Translations under genes and position numbers: made by a program
Origin: Membranipora membranacea
Taxonomy: Eukaryota; Bryozoa; Gymnolaemata; Cheilostomatida; Membraniporidae
Assembly (NCBI GenBank): GCA_914767715.1
Contig: OU612068.1
Span: 10,044,001-10,108,000, forward strand
Direction of reading: 5' to 3'
DNA: 64,000 bases
Notes under the pieces: model-generated
The model's input: the letters and a program-made list of their open reading frames with translations, nothing else
Databases searched by the model: none
What the model was told of the DNA's origin: nothing
Part shown: piece after piece, positions 12,501-21,533 of the stretch
How positions within the stretch are numbered: the first letter of the stretch is position 1
Layout: the number at the start of each line of letters is the position of its first letter

Positions 12501-15500
12501 GACATCAAGCGGATTTTGCTATTTCCTGCCTAACAGTTGTATTATCTCGGATGCATCCATGTCTAAGATGCACCAGAGGTTATTGATATGAATCAAATAG
12601 ATCCGATCAACAGACATGTTATGGGCCATAAGACAGAAGGGAAGATCTAGAAAGGCTAGGATGTTATACATCACTGTCAAGATAAAATCCATGGCAACCC
12701 ATAAAGTTACTTGGTATTATGCTTCCGTGAAACACTTACTGGATTCCAAGTCTTCATAAATACTCGTTCTTCAACTTTGTCTTCTTCTTCCGACAGGAAA
12801 TCATACACAATATCTGTATAATGCAAACAAACACAAGGGGATATTACAAACATCGTCATAATCATTACATGAGTAGTACCCCCATTTCTCCATTTCTTAT
12901 ATAATTATGCTCAAGAGCCCTGGCAAGCACCATTATATTCGCAATACCATAGACCATTGTGTTAGTGCCTTGCTATGGCCTAGCTTGGCAAAAGTTTCAT
13001 TATTATATAATTCATGATCTCCCACAAAGAATAAAATAAAGCAGGTGCTCCATAAAATGAGAGGCTGTCGCAGGTGAAAAGCCGATGACACCTTGGTTAG
13101 AGTGGCAGGTGTGTGAAACACCAATGTCATCATAACATGATGACAAGAAATCAATGTTTCTCCAATTTACAGAATGGATTTACCAATCAAAGTGCATGCA
13201 GCTAATATTATGACCCCCTACGTTTTCGTACTTGTCTGTGACATTAAAAATGTCAATGCATTTTCAAGCTGAGATGGTTCCACAGACCTAATCTAGCTAA
13301 TGGGTATGAGGTACGGCCAGGTTCTAAAATGGTGCCCAGTGTAACATATTCAGAGTGTACTAGCATATCATGATGATGATGATGATGATGATGACAAAGT
13401 TAATGTATGTGAAAAACACTATTCCCGATCCGCAGCATAGTTATCAACATCCCGCTAGGAGCTTAAATGTAGTCTGAGTACACAGACTAACTGAATGACT
13501 TACCGGGAGCAGCTAGAGTGATATCAGAATCAGACGATCCTGAGGTAAAGCCGCTCTCGTCCGTCGTACATGAAACTTTATCTGTCTCCCCTCCACCAGG
13601 AGTTTGTAGTGGACTTTCCTCCCACGATTGGTTGTTACCTCCCCCATCTATACTTGTCTCCGGTATGTCTAACTCTAATATAGAGGAGACAGCCATACGA
13701 GGACTGCTGACAAACGAGCGAGGTGTGGCCAAGTTACTGATATCACTTCGAGGTGACATTGAGACATCGCCGGCATAACTCAGCGAAGTGATATCACTTC
13801 TGGGTGAAACCATCGAGTCAGTATTTGGTGTTGAATGATTTTGTGTGGAATTATTTGTAACTGGAAAAGACTCTATCGGTAAGAAGTCAGAGATGGGTGC
13901 TCTCAGAGCAGTAGATATTTTACGACTATGGTTTGACGATTGACTCGTGATTGATGTGTCACTTTTAGTGGAGTCGGAACATAACTGACTGGTATAAGAG
14001 GAAACCCTAGGTGAGAATTTTGGAGTTTCAATAGTATGATTAACCACATCATTAACCTCCAGTTTGGAAGATTTGTTGGATACATTGCTGCTATTTGAGC
14101 CTGTTGACAGTCTTCTGTTTGCATTTGAAGTGAGATGATTAGCAGGTGATTCTCCGGTGAGGCTGGTAGTCCTCACTTTTAGCACCCTCCGAGGTTTGAC
14201 ATCCTGTGGCTGCTGTCGTGGGGAGATGACTGTTGTTAATGTTGTAGTTGAGGACCTGCGCAGAGGTTCTGGGGTTTCAGGGGGACGATTATCCTTTACC
14301 TTGGTCTCTTCTAATGCACCATTTGTTGAAACCTTTGTATGATTGATAGGTGATGTGGTGGCTTTTGTTTGAGAAGCTTTTAACTCAACAGGTTTGATAG
14401 TTTTTTTAGTTGTCACCCTTGTGACTTTTACAACTTTGACAATTTTCTTAGCTTTTCCTATTACAGGCTCAACATTCTCTTCAGTTACTGTATTAAGTGT
14501 GGAAGGAAGATGGCTCTGTGAGGAGTTGTCCTCTTGAGGAGATTGGGTGCGGTCATCTATAGAAAGAGATTCATCTGCATCTAGTTGCCCATTGGTCTCT
14601 TCTGGTTCACTGCTCTGCAGGTAAAAAAAGTCATGAAATATTCAGAGAGGACTTGAAAGCTGAAGTTCAACTCAAATTAAAAAATGGCTAACCCTTATGG
14701 GACACTCTGGTGTACAAGTTACAAGGATATTAAATCCCCGTGCCTTTGGATTTTTGACGAAGCTTGCAACAGTTTAGAAGAGCAGTGGGGGCAAACTTTA
14801 TGCTGGGAGCGATAAGGGGTAATGTAGTTCGGAACTTGAGAGGTACTAGAATCCCCTAAAACCCCTAGATACAATCACAGAAGTATGTGAATTGACGTGA
14901 TTCGATTTAATTTTGCCTGGCTCTACTGAAAAGACTGATGATTTGGGCGAAAGGTCCTTTTATACGCAGAGAATACTATTGCACTTGAAGTTTCAAGTTA
15001 CAACCCAATATGTGTGTGTGTGTGTGTGTGTATGCTACAAGAAAAAAGTAAAAGGCAGCCACATCCAAAAAACAATTATATTTCTGAATTTTCCAATTAG
15101 TTTTCACTATCACTGGCAAACACTCATTAGTGCTACAAATATTTAAAGACAATAACCAGCCATTACAACCGAAGGCCTGGAACTGTTGGTCTAAGAAATT
15201 GAAAGAAACAGCAAATGTGATTGAAGACAAAATAATTATATGTAATTACTAAGCCATAGATAGCACACCACTGTTGCAGTAATTGTAATGTTATATGGGT
15301 CTGTAACTGTTTGTTACGTTTTGAAGAGAATTCTACCAATTAATTAATTGTTTCAGGTCCGAGTTACCAAGAGACTTCTACAAACTACACACCGCAAGGT
15401 CAAATCCATTTTGATAAATTTATTCAAAATAAAATACTGATATATAACACACAAGTCAAATGATATGGTGTACCAGGTCACCGAGGGTAGGAGGGTCTCC

Positions 15501-18266
15501 CATGGGTTCCTGGAGCAGGCTTATGGGAAGGAACAGTCAAAGAACAACTTCTGACAAGTTCTGACAACTTCTGACAGTCTGCAAGCCTTGAATAATTTAT
15601 ACACTTAGTGTGAGCAACCAGGTTTTATATGTGATACAGCACTACTAGCACCAAAGCCAAAATTCGAGAGATGATCCCCATCAAATACCCATCAGTTTGT
15701 CTTTTTGGTGATGGCTGATTTCCTGTGCAACTCTTTGGATGAAAAATCTTCACTCAGACATGGCACTTTTTGTATGGACCTCAATCACTAAACACTAGAC
15801 ATTCATTATCACAGTCAAACAAACAATTTCTTTTGCATGCCTGACCATTATACCTGCTGACAGCTGGTTCATCATGGTAAATATTTATTGATTTCACATA
15901 GTCTTGCATCTGGTTGTTAATTAAAACTTACCACTTTGAAACAATGCAGATTTCTTGTCATCAATAACGCGAGCATGTTTTGTGATTTGACAAGCTGACT
16001 GGAAATATCCTTGAACTCTGCCGATGCTTGGTCGGTTATATGAGACAAACGGACAGACAGATCGTCAAACTTTTGCTGCTCCCTGTCCATCTCAGCTTGA
16101 AGCTCTGATATGATATCCATTATACTCTGAAAATATTCACATGAGAAGAAAATGACAATCGTGAAATCGTCTCCTGATGGGATTCCAACTTCAAACAGGG
16201 TTTTCTAAGCATGTGGATGGGGGAAGCCTGTCTTCACAAGCTTGACAGGCTAGTAGAGGGGGCATCTCAAAGATCTTCATAAAGAATCCAAGGTTGGAGT
16301 ACTTCTGAGATATGACTCAGCTCTGCCACTTAATCTGTACACCAAAGCTGACAACCAAACCACTCAGTAACCTGGCATCGCACAACAAACAGCTATTATA
16401 TACATATCTTCATCTCAAAAGTTTTAAAGTGTGTATAGGTCTGATAAACTCAATTAAACTTTGCAACCGCAATTGGTAATCAGCGCTTTGATCACCAAAC
16501 CTGAGCACCACCAAGGGTAAATAATTGCTAGGTATGACAACAAATTACTGTTTTGGGTGGGTAGTTACATAACAAACACTTCATGGTGGGCTGCCTTTTA
16601 TTCAGATGATCGAGTAGGGGCTTCGGATAAGCATGAACAACGATAATGGTAATGTGATATACTGATACCAGACAGTGCGATAGATTATGGGAAATTATCT
16701 ATAGGCGTTGATAGAGCTAGTTCATATCAACTCAGCCAAGGATAGCCATGCATCCTGATATTAGTTAGGGCCCATTATATAAATTTGGCTGGGGAAATAT
16801 GTACATGGGATAGCTGACACGTCATAGCCTCGCTTGTTTTTTTCGAACCAACAGACCTACATGTTGACCAATTACAATCTGGTATGAAACATTTCAGCCC
16901 AGTGTCAGTTGCTGTAGCTATAAACAACGTCTCCTGATCATGTTAGAGTCAGCTTTGCTGCATAATAACGAGAGAGGCAGGAACGATGGGAGGGGAGAGG
17001 GAATTGAGACAAATAATTTAAGACCAAAATGAGCCAAATAAATGGTCTATCTTGGACTCTTCCTTTCTAACTTTTTCCACTGAAGAACCAGTATGTCCGA
17101 TGTATGTCTACTTTGCTATTGTGGCCTGAAGATTTTGTAACATTTAGCATGTTGGAAAGCAGTAGCCACACAGTGTGTTGTAAAAAAACCTGGTTGAATA
17201 TTATGCAGCTGCTCAGTACTAACGACAAATTTCAAACATAAGGCGGGCAGACAATAGAATTAGCCCCAGGCCAGCGCTGGTCATCTCTTTCACGTCCTGA
17301 CGGTCTTACATAAGATCAGTAACATAGATCAATAATATTGTGTCAATTTCAATCAGGGCCTTTTTTGTCTGCATCGGTTATTTCAGGAAAGATACTGATT
17401 GTTTCAGCAGGGGTCATAAAAGCAAATTCAATCCAGATCAACTCTTTTTGTTCAGTGCTAAGAGCCGATCAATATCCCTTTCTAGTTTGAATCATAAGCC
17501 TCTTCATTTTCGGCAAAGGAAAATGTAAGCAACTCAACAAAAGTGGCACTCAATTAAGATGATTGGGTGACATTATCCAATTTGTACAATGTGGTGGCCA
17601 TGAATGTAGAACCTAATAGCTAAGGATAGGCAGTGCATTTTCTTTGAAAGTTTCAATGTTGCTGTCTTAATTAAACGCTGCCATTCATGCAGTGTTTAGC
17701 ATTTCAAACACCTCAGGACAACCTGTCACTATTGTCAATGTTGAAATAGCCAGGCAGTGCTAATCATGATACTGTGATGTCAACCATCTAATTTACGGTG
17801 ATAACGCAAGATGACATTTAGAGCATTCACATCCACTACCTTTCATTTCCAAGATCACATCAACTATCTTGATATCTCAGCAGAGCGGAAACAATCCAAT
17901 GTAAACAACTCTGATTATTGGGGAACAGCCAGCATGATAGGGGACGAAAAATAGTCTCAATCTGGAGGCTAATTAAACTGGACTAATCATCAAACTTTGA
18001 TGATTAGTTTAAGCCATGAATACTGTTTAATACTGTTTGAATACTGTTTGAATGAATTGTTTATAAGTCCCCTGACTATTGAGTTCCTAAACATCGATGT
18101 CGGGGGGGGGGGGGGTGCCCAGAGGGCTCTGGCTCTATCGGCTGAGATGTGGTGACTGAGTTTTTGAGTCGCATTTTAGCCATCAAACACTCACCTCAAG
18201 ATCCATAAGAGATATAAGCTTCTCAAACTCCACATCAGAACACCGTAGTAACACCTTCAAACTCAT
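3349..18266 (-). CDS. PH domain-actin fold fusion protein (spliced gene, 14 firm coding exons)
   Basis: Exons in transcript order: 18266-18195, 16126-15932, 14614-13504, 12813-12740, 12061-12017, 10760-10620, 8751-8659, 6873-6669, 6203-6061, 5771-5691, 5320-5128, 4871-4735, 4160-4042, 3595-3349; a possible last exon lies at 1213-1157. The firm exons total 2856 nt (952 codons) and every junction is GT-AG and in phase. Order: helical region (about residues 1-85), disordered Ser/Thr-rich region (90-459), PH domain (about 508-603), actin fold (about 626 to end). Actin motifs are seen directly: phosphate-1 IIIDLGSTSVRAGILG (628-643), phosphate-2 SGIVVDIGE (767-775), adenosine YLSGGTTLTPGF (922-933). 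By family knowledge a PH domain binds phosphoinositides or proteins and an actin fold binds ATP; membrane-linked cytoskeletal or scaffold work is inference. The actin part is about 345 residues against 375 in actin. I do not recognise a named family. Confidence 0.88.
4042..4160 (-). CDS. PH-actin gene, actin subdomain 4/3 exon
   Basis: Residues 831-869 plus two bases (TCFVSQDYGDDLLKYM, then DLDEFDLPANCHM). TCFVSQDY aligns with actin's LCYVALDF and FDLPANCHM with YELPDGQVI. Acceptor TTTTTTAG, donor GTAACT. Confidence 0.86.
4735..4871 (-). CDS. PH-actin gene, actin subdomain 4 exon
   Basis: Residues 785-830, including FGGTHITDTLNSYL, matching actin's LAGRDLTDYLMKIL. It ends VEQLIARLVKEK, equivalent to actin's EIVRDIKEKLCY region. 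Acceptor TTTCTTTTAG, donor GTGAGTTT. Confidence 0.87.
5128..5320 (-). CDS. PH-actin gene, actin phosphate-2 exon
   Basis: Residues 721-784 plus one base. ILLSTPHN aligns with actin's VLLTEAPLN. SGIVVDIGE is the phosphate-2 loop with Asp772 at the place of actin Asp154. Counting back without gaps puts Gln755 at catalytic Gln137 and Ile779 at His161. Acceptor CTTTTACAG, donor GTGAGTGTG. Confidence 0.88.
5691..5771 (-). CDS. PH-actin gene, actin exon
   Basis: 27 codons, residues 694-720 (YRINIQVLPELFKKMFTDLS and on), corresponding to actin's helix around the WHHTFYNEL region. Phase 0 at both ends; acceptor CGTTTCAG, donor GTAAGATTC. Confidence 0.84.
6061..6203 (-). CDS. PH-actin gene, actin subdomain 1/2 exon
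   Basis: Residues 646-693, starting SYPEVFFPCISSTDKNG and ending HHPVASCKEIDT. SYPEVFFPCI aligns with actin's APRAVFPSIV. The subdomain-2 stretch is divergent and lacks a recognisable DNase-binding loop. Acceptor GTTACAG, donor GTAAGATG. Confidence 0.85.
6669..6873 (-). CDS. PH-actin gene, exon joining PH end to actin start
   Basis: 68 codons plus one base. It opens with the PH C-terminal strand and helix (GHYLMVRCPTEVDAMNWKRS, with the diagnostic Trp at 595), crosses a short Ser/Thr/Pro linker, and continues into the actin phosphate-1 loop IIIDLGSTSVRAGILG (Asp631). Both domains sit in one uninterrupted exon, the best evidence that the fusion is real. Acceptor TTTTACAG, donor GTAAGAAC. Confidence 0.92.
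7642..7649. promoter_or_regulatory. CRE-type octamer TGACGTCA in PH-actin intron
   Basis: Perfect match to the CREB/ATF palindrome inside the intron between exons 8659-8751 and 6669-6873. It is only a candidate site. Confidence 0.15.
8456..8490. repeat. Short inverted repeat (hairpin)
   Basis: GAGTTATCCCCTCTC, a 7-nt loop (TACCCAT), then GAGAGGATAACTC. The arms pair except for two extra C bases on the left. It lies in a PH-actin intron and could be a fold-back remnant. Confidence 0.6.
8659..8751 (-). CDS. PH-actin gene, PH domain middle exon
   Basis: 31 codons, residues 547-577 (RKSSEEALSYMSLMGG, then VLEEFSTRMIGIDDM), covering the PH central strands. Acceptor TGTTATAG, donor GTGAGTAAG, phase 0 at both ends. 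Confidence 0.84.
10620..10760 (-). CDS. PH-actin gene, PH domain N-terminal exon
   Basis: 47 codons, residues 500-546, including INMEGYLERLPVG and LLKTWKRTYCKAVDG then VMYFYA: the classic G-x-L ... W-x-x-R ... first strands of a PH domain. Acceptor CTATTACAG, donor GTGAGTG, phase 0 at both ends. Confidence 0.88.
12017..12061 (-). CDS. PH-actin gene, 15-codon microexon
   Basis: Encodes VKLLKELYKIELAQE, a probable amphipathic helix just before the PH domain. Acceptor TTCTTCAG and donor GTAAGC flank exactly 45 nt, phase 0 at both ends, so skipping would keep frame. Confidence 0.78.
12740..12813 (-). CDS. PH-actin gene, acidic pre-PH exon
   Basis: Encodes residues 460-484 (DIVYDFLSEEEDKVEERVF, then MKTWNP). 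It is preceded by CATTATACAG and followed by GTAAGTG. The first two bases complete the Asp codon left open by the preceding exon. Confidence 0.82.
13371..13394. repeat. (TGA)8 microsatellite
   Basis: Eight uninterrupted TGA units in the intron just downstream of the long Ser-rich PH-actin exon. Confidence 0.95.
13504..14614 (-). CDS. PH-actin gene, long Ser/Thr-rich disordered exon
   Basis: A 1111-nt exon, residues 90-459, open throughout. It starts after CTGCAG and ends with one base of the Asp codon completed by the next exon (donor GTAAGTC). A basic patch near the front (AKKIVKVVKVTRVTTKK) is followed by Ser/Thr/Asn-rich sequence with repeated S-P-R motifs: SPRSDITS, SPRSDISN, TPRSFVSS and SPRMAVSS. 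This looks like an intrinsically disordered linker with proline-directed phosphorylation sites (inference). Shadow frames on the other strand are not genes. Confidence 0.85.
15011..15030. repeat. (TG)10 microsatellite
   Basis: Ten uninterrupted TG units in the PH-actin intron between exons 15932-16126 and 13504-14614. Confidence 0.95.
15547..15576. repeat. Three tandem 10-nt units
   Basis: ACTTCTGACA, AGTTCTGACA, ACTTCTGACA in direct succession inside a PH-actin intron. Confidence 0.85.
15932..16126 (-). CDS. PH-actin gene, coiled-coil exon
   Basis: 65 codons, residues 25-89, phase 0 at both ends (acceptor TTTTCAG, donor GTAAGTTTT). The sequence is helical and heptad-like (IISELQAEMDREQQKF, then DISSQLVKSQNMLALL), suggesting a short coiled coil or helical bundle. 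No catalytic motif is visible. Confidence 0.82.
16225..16251. repeat. AGCCTGTC hairpin, member of a small family
   Basis: AGCCTGTC and GACAGGCT are separated by 11 nt. The left side continues AGCCTGTCTTCACAAG, one base from the termini of the hairpin at 61832-61920 (TAGCCTGTCTTGACAA). It sits in PH-actin intron 1. Confidence 0.6.
17983..18007. repeat. Near-perfect 25-bp palindrome
   Basis: CTAATCATCAAA, one central C, then TTTGATGATTAG. It lies in PH-actin intron 1 about 190 bp from the first coding exon, and is followed by a short tandem repeat. Confidence 0.75.
18021..18053. repeat. Tandem TACTGTTT(G)AA repeat, 3 units
   Basis: Units TACTGTTTAA, TACTGTTTGAA, TACTGTTTGAA directly after the palindrome at 17983-18007. 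Confidence 0.85.
18102..18115 (+). repeat. Poly-G run (14 G)
   Basis: Uninterrupted G homopolymer, 80 bp inside intron 1 from the first coding exon of the PH-actin gene. The exact length may be uncertain in assembly. Confidence 0.85.
18195..18266 (-). CDS. PH-actin gene, first coding exon
   Basis: Encodes residues 1-24, beginning MSLKVLLRCSDVEF, and ends GAG before the donor GTGAGT. The start is supported by an in-frame TAG at 18302-18300, 12 codons upstream, with no ATG between. It joins in phase 0 to the next exon. Confidence 0.8.
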
Positions 18267-21200
18267 CTTCTCTGATGAAGCTTGTATCCTTTCTTTGCGC
18301 TAATACTAGGTATGGTTAACAAACAGGAAAGCCGCTGCTTAATCTAACAGGAAGTATCGAGTCCAACTTGCAGTCAATATCCGAGATTGATGTGCGAAAC
18401 TTATTTTATTTTTATCCACGAGTAGTTCAGATGAGTGAAGCTGATGTTATAAAAGTTCTTAGTTCCTCTTATCTTGTTCAACAGCTTGAGCTGAGAGATG
18501 TTTTTCTAAGACATTATTAATCCACAGTGTTCAATACTCTACAAGAAATATGAAAATGGAGATATTCAAAAGAGAGCAATGCAAACACTGCAAAAGGATT
18601 AACAATTGTGTGCATCAACTTCGTACAAGAATGAAATACAATCTATTAACAGGCTGAACTGAATAGCTGCGGCAAATTAGCTGGCTTTTCACAATAGCAC
18701 TTAGCCTATTAATGTCCCCTTTTTTATGCCCAAAATATCACTGGTGTCAAAGCTTCATGCTAAATACTGATGATATCTTTGGCTTACTGCACTTAAATGT
18801 TCTTACCTATGCTATGCTACTTACCAGGGAAGGCTAGTGCAGTACTGAATTATTTATAACCACAGTCAGGCAGGGCTCTGAGGGTGTTTCTTACTATAAA
18901 ATGATTCCGGATAATATCAAATAATTACACTAGACTGGGAATGCACGGTTGGACAACACTATTACATAGGTCTCAGCTCATTGGCTGGAAATGAGAATTG
19001 ATATTTATTGTCATTATATGAATGGAATGATTATTTTCAATGATGCATATTATTTGCCAGTCGCCTGTATTCACATAGGTTACCCTATACAAAACCAATA
19101 TTGGATGAAATAATTAATATAATATAAATAACTATTTCCTATTGACAAATATGGTTTTAAAATGTAGGACCACATAGCGCCAATCCTTTTCCAGGCCCAG
19201 TGACATGCAGTTAGTTTGATAACATTTATCAGAAAAAATCAAAAACATATTTATTAGCCATCTATTATCCAAAATTTGATGTTTTTATACATGGCTACCA
19301 CCTGTCAAGCATGCCACATATAGTTTGATTTCTCAGTTTCAAATTGAAAGTTTGTGACGCCTCATTGACACAAAACATCGAATTGAATGACAAATTGAAG
19401 AACTCAAACCAGCCGGTGCTATCATAAATGAAAATATTAAGCCAAAGATGGCCTAGAGAAACGACAAACAGATACTTACAAGTAGGTGTCAACTGCCAGC
19501 CTTCATTTCTCCTTGCAGAAAGCTTTGCTAAATAAATGCGCTGCGTAAGTTTACTTACAATGCTATGCTGCAAACTTCAACACAACCACTCAGTACTCAT
19601 ACAGTTAGTGCATTAACCTTATCTTTTTTTTTATCTCAGTTATGCCAAAGCCGAATCAGTCTAGTTCATTATGTGTATCCACAGCTTGCCTGACTCTAAT
19701 TGTTTTGTCCCTTTCCTTAACAATACAGAAAGGTTTGTCAACATAGGCTAATCGGTGACCAAGGTAGTACTTTGTATGTACCATCATCAGGGAAGGTGGG
19801 AAAACACCCACCCTCCCTGCTGTCAATGCAATTAAGGATCTGCTGTTATGTTCAAGGTAGGTAGGTAGCAAGAATGATTATGTCCCTCAATTAATGCATT
19901 TGATTAAATGTTCAGGAGGAGAGATGGGAAACCTGTAGATGTCCTGAAAAACTGCAACATAAGTTCTTGTGAAGTAGTGGACACTACGGTATAAAATCAC
20001 TAAAGACAATCCAGTACAATGGTCTTTTCGCAGTTATTAAATGTTACCTAACTTCTCGGCTAAAATTAAGATAAAATTATCCAAATATTTATTTTATAGC
20101 TTGGGGTGAACAGCAGTCAACCATCTTGTTTGTTTATTTGATCAAGTTAGCAAATATTTGGGGCATTATGCAAGTCAGTTTGCTATCGAGCAAACAGAAT
20201 ACCCAAACTGTTCCATAGACATTCTTTTTTCGAATTTGTGATCATTACAACTGTTTACTCTGATAATACACATTTTGTTCAACGGTAAAACCAGAATGGT
20301 TGACCATATGACGTTGCATTATTGAACAGCAGTAATGTCAGCTCACTTTTCATGAATTATCATTATTAGCAGTCAAGCACCCTTGTAGAAAAAAGGGCAC
20401 ATATCTCATAGTAGTTGCAGCTAAGTTTGGTGAATAATGCAGCTTCCGATGCAATTGAACAAGTAATTAATGATACTAGAAGAATTATCTATGGTTGCGC
20501 GCAAAAGGCTGAGGTTGGCCTTACCCTACAAAAGGAAAATTGTTTTGTGTCTGAAGAAATAACCGATTTCTGAATAACTTGTTCATCTTCTGCTCTACTC
20601 AAAACACAAATGATGTAGTGTGGCCTTATTTCCAAGAGGTTGCTTGGTTGTAACTGACATCACTCCTATGCTAACTCCAACCTTTGAGGTACCGCACTGA
20701 ACTAAACCGGTATTTCGAGGCATGAGATGTGTACAATCATATGAGGCATTCTGAGTGAAACTATCATCAGAACAAAAAATTTAACTGAGTGAGATACTTC
20801 TCTGTATTTGTATGTGTGTGTCATAAATAAAGATATAGCAAGATGAGTATTTTTGTGATCAAAATAATGATATCTCTAAAGTAAGAATGACGATGAATCT
20901 ATACAAAATTGTTGGATGAGGCAAAAAAAAAGTTTCTGTGCTACGTAAAAGTCATACATAAAAAACTTTTTATCAATTTTTATGAGACTAACTTAACGGC
21001 GCAATGAGAATATTGAGCCGCTTTTACCAGCTTCCTCTGCAAACTACATGGTCAAACAACTGATTGATGCGCATTATGTAATATATTATTGGAAAGAGTT
21101 TGTATCCTCTGGTTTGGTGGCAGAGTGATATTGCAAAAGATAGGTATCAAATCTTCTACAATTCTCTCTTACCACAAGAACAGAGGGTAAAGAAATGTCT

Positions 21201-21330
21201 TGTCGTACAATGCATCAGCAATCTTTGACGTTCAACATAACTGAGCAAGTGTTGCCTAGGAACTAGTTTGGATATAATTTCATTAGGTATATTGATGCAG
21301 ACCGCCAGCAGCTGGTAAAGAACATCAAAC
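18267..21330. other. Intergenic: PH-actin 5' side to TRIM A 3' end
   Basis: Holds the 5' UTR and presumably the promoter of the PH-actin gene near 18.3 kb. No TATA box or other core element is clear. Minus frames at 19295-19573 and 19656-19871 are open but show no recognisable domain. The TRIM A 3' UTR lies at the upper end; no poly(A) signal was clear. Confidence 0.5.
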
Positions 21331-21533
21331 TCATTGATCCATCAGAGGCTCCTCTTGTTCTGACGAGCTGTGTTTGTTTTGTTGGTGTGGTGTTTTGTGT
21401 AGCAGAGTAAATAGTTTTATCCCTTCGTCTCTACAAGCCAATGCCAGAGTCTTGCAGTCATCTGAAATACTGATGTCATAAATAAACTTTGTGTTTTCTA
21501 GTTCTCCACAAATCAGCTCTTTGAGTAACACAC
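21331..21533 (-). CDS. TRIM A exon 6: last propeller blade and stop
   Basis: Encodes GVLLKELICGELENT, then ISISDDCKTLALACRDEG and a hydrophilic tail rich in Gln/His/Ser before TGA at 21333-21331. The tail is longer than those of copies B, C and D. Acceptor TTGCAG. Confidence 0.9.

Noticed and set aside
13518-14342. Several open frames opposite or out of frame with the long Ser-rich exon
   Set aside because: They are shadows of the biased codon use of the real minus-strand exon and have no splice context or domain.
19656-19871. 71-codon minus frame in the intergenic region
   Set aside because: No family recognised and no supporting exons; not reported as a gene.
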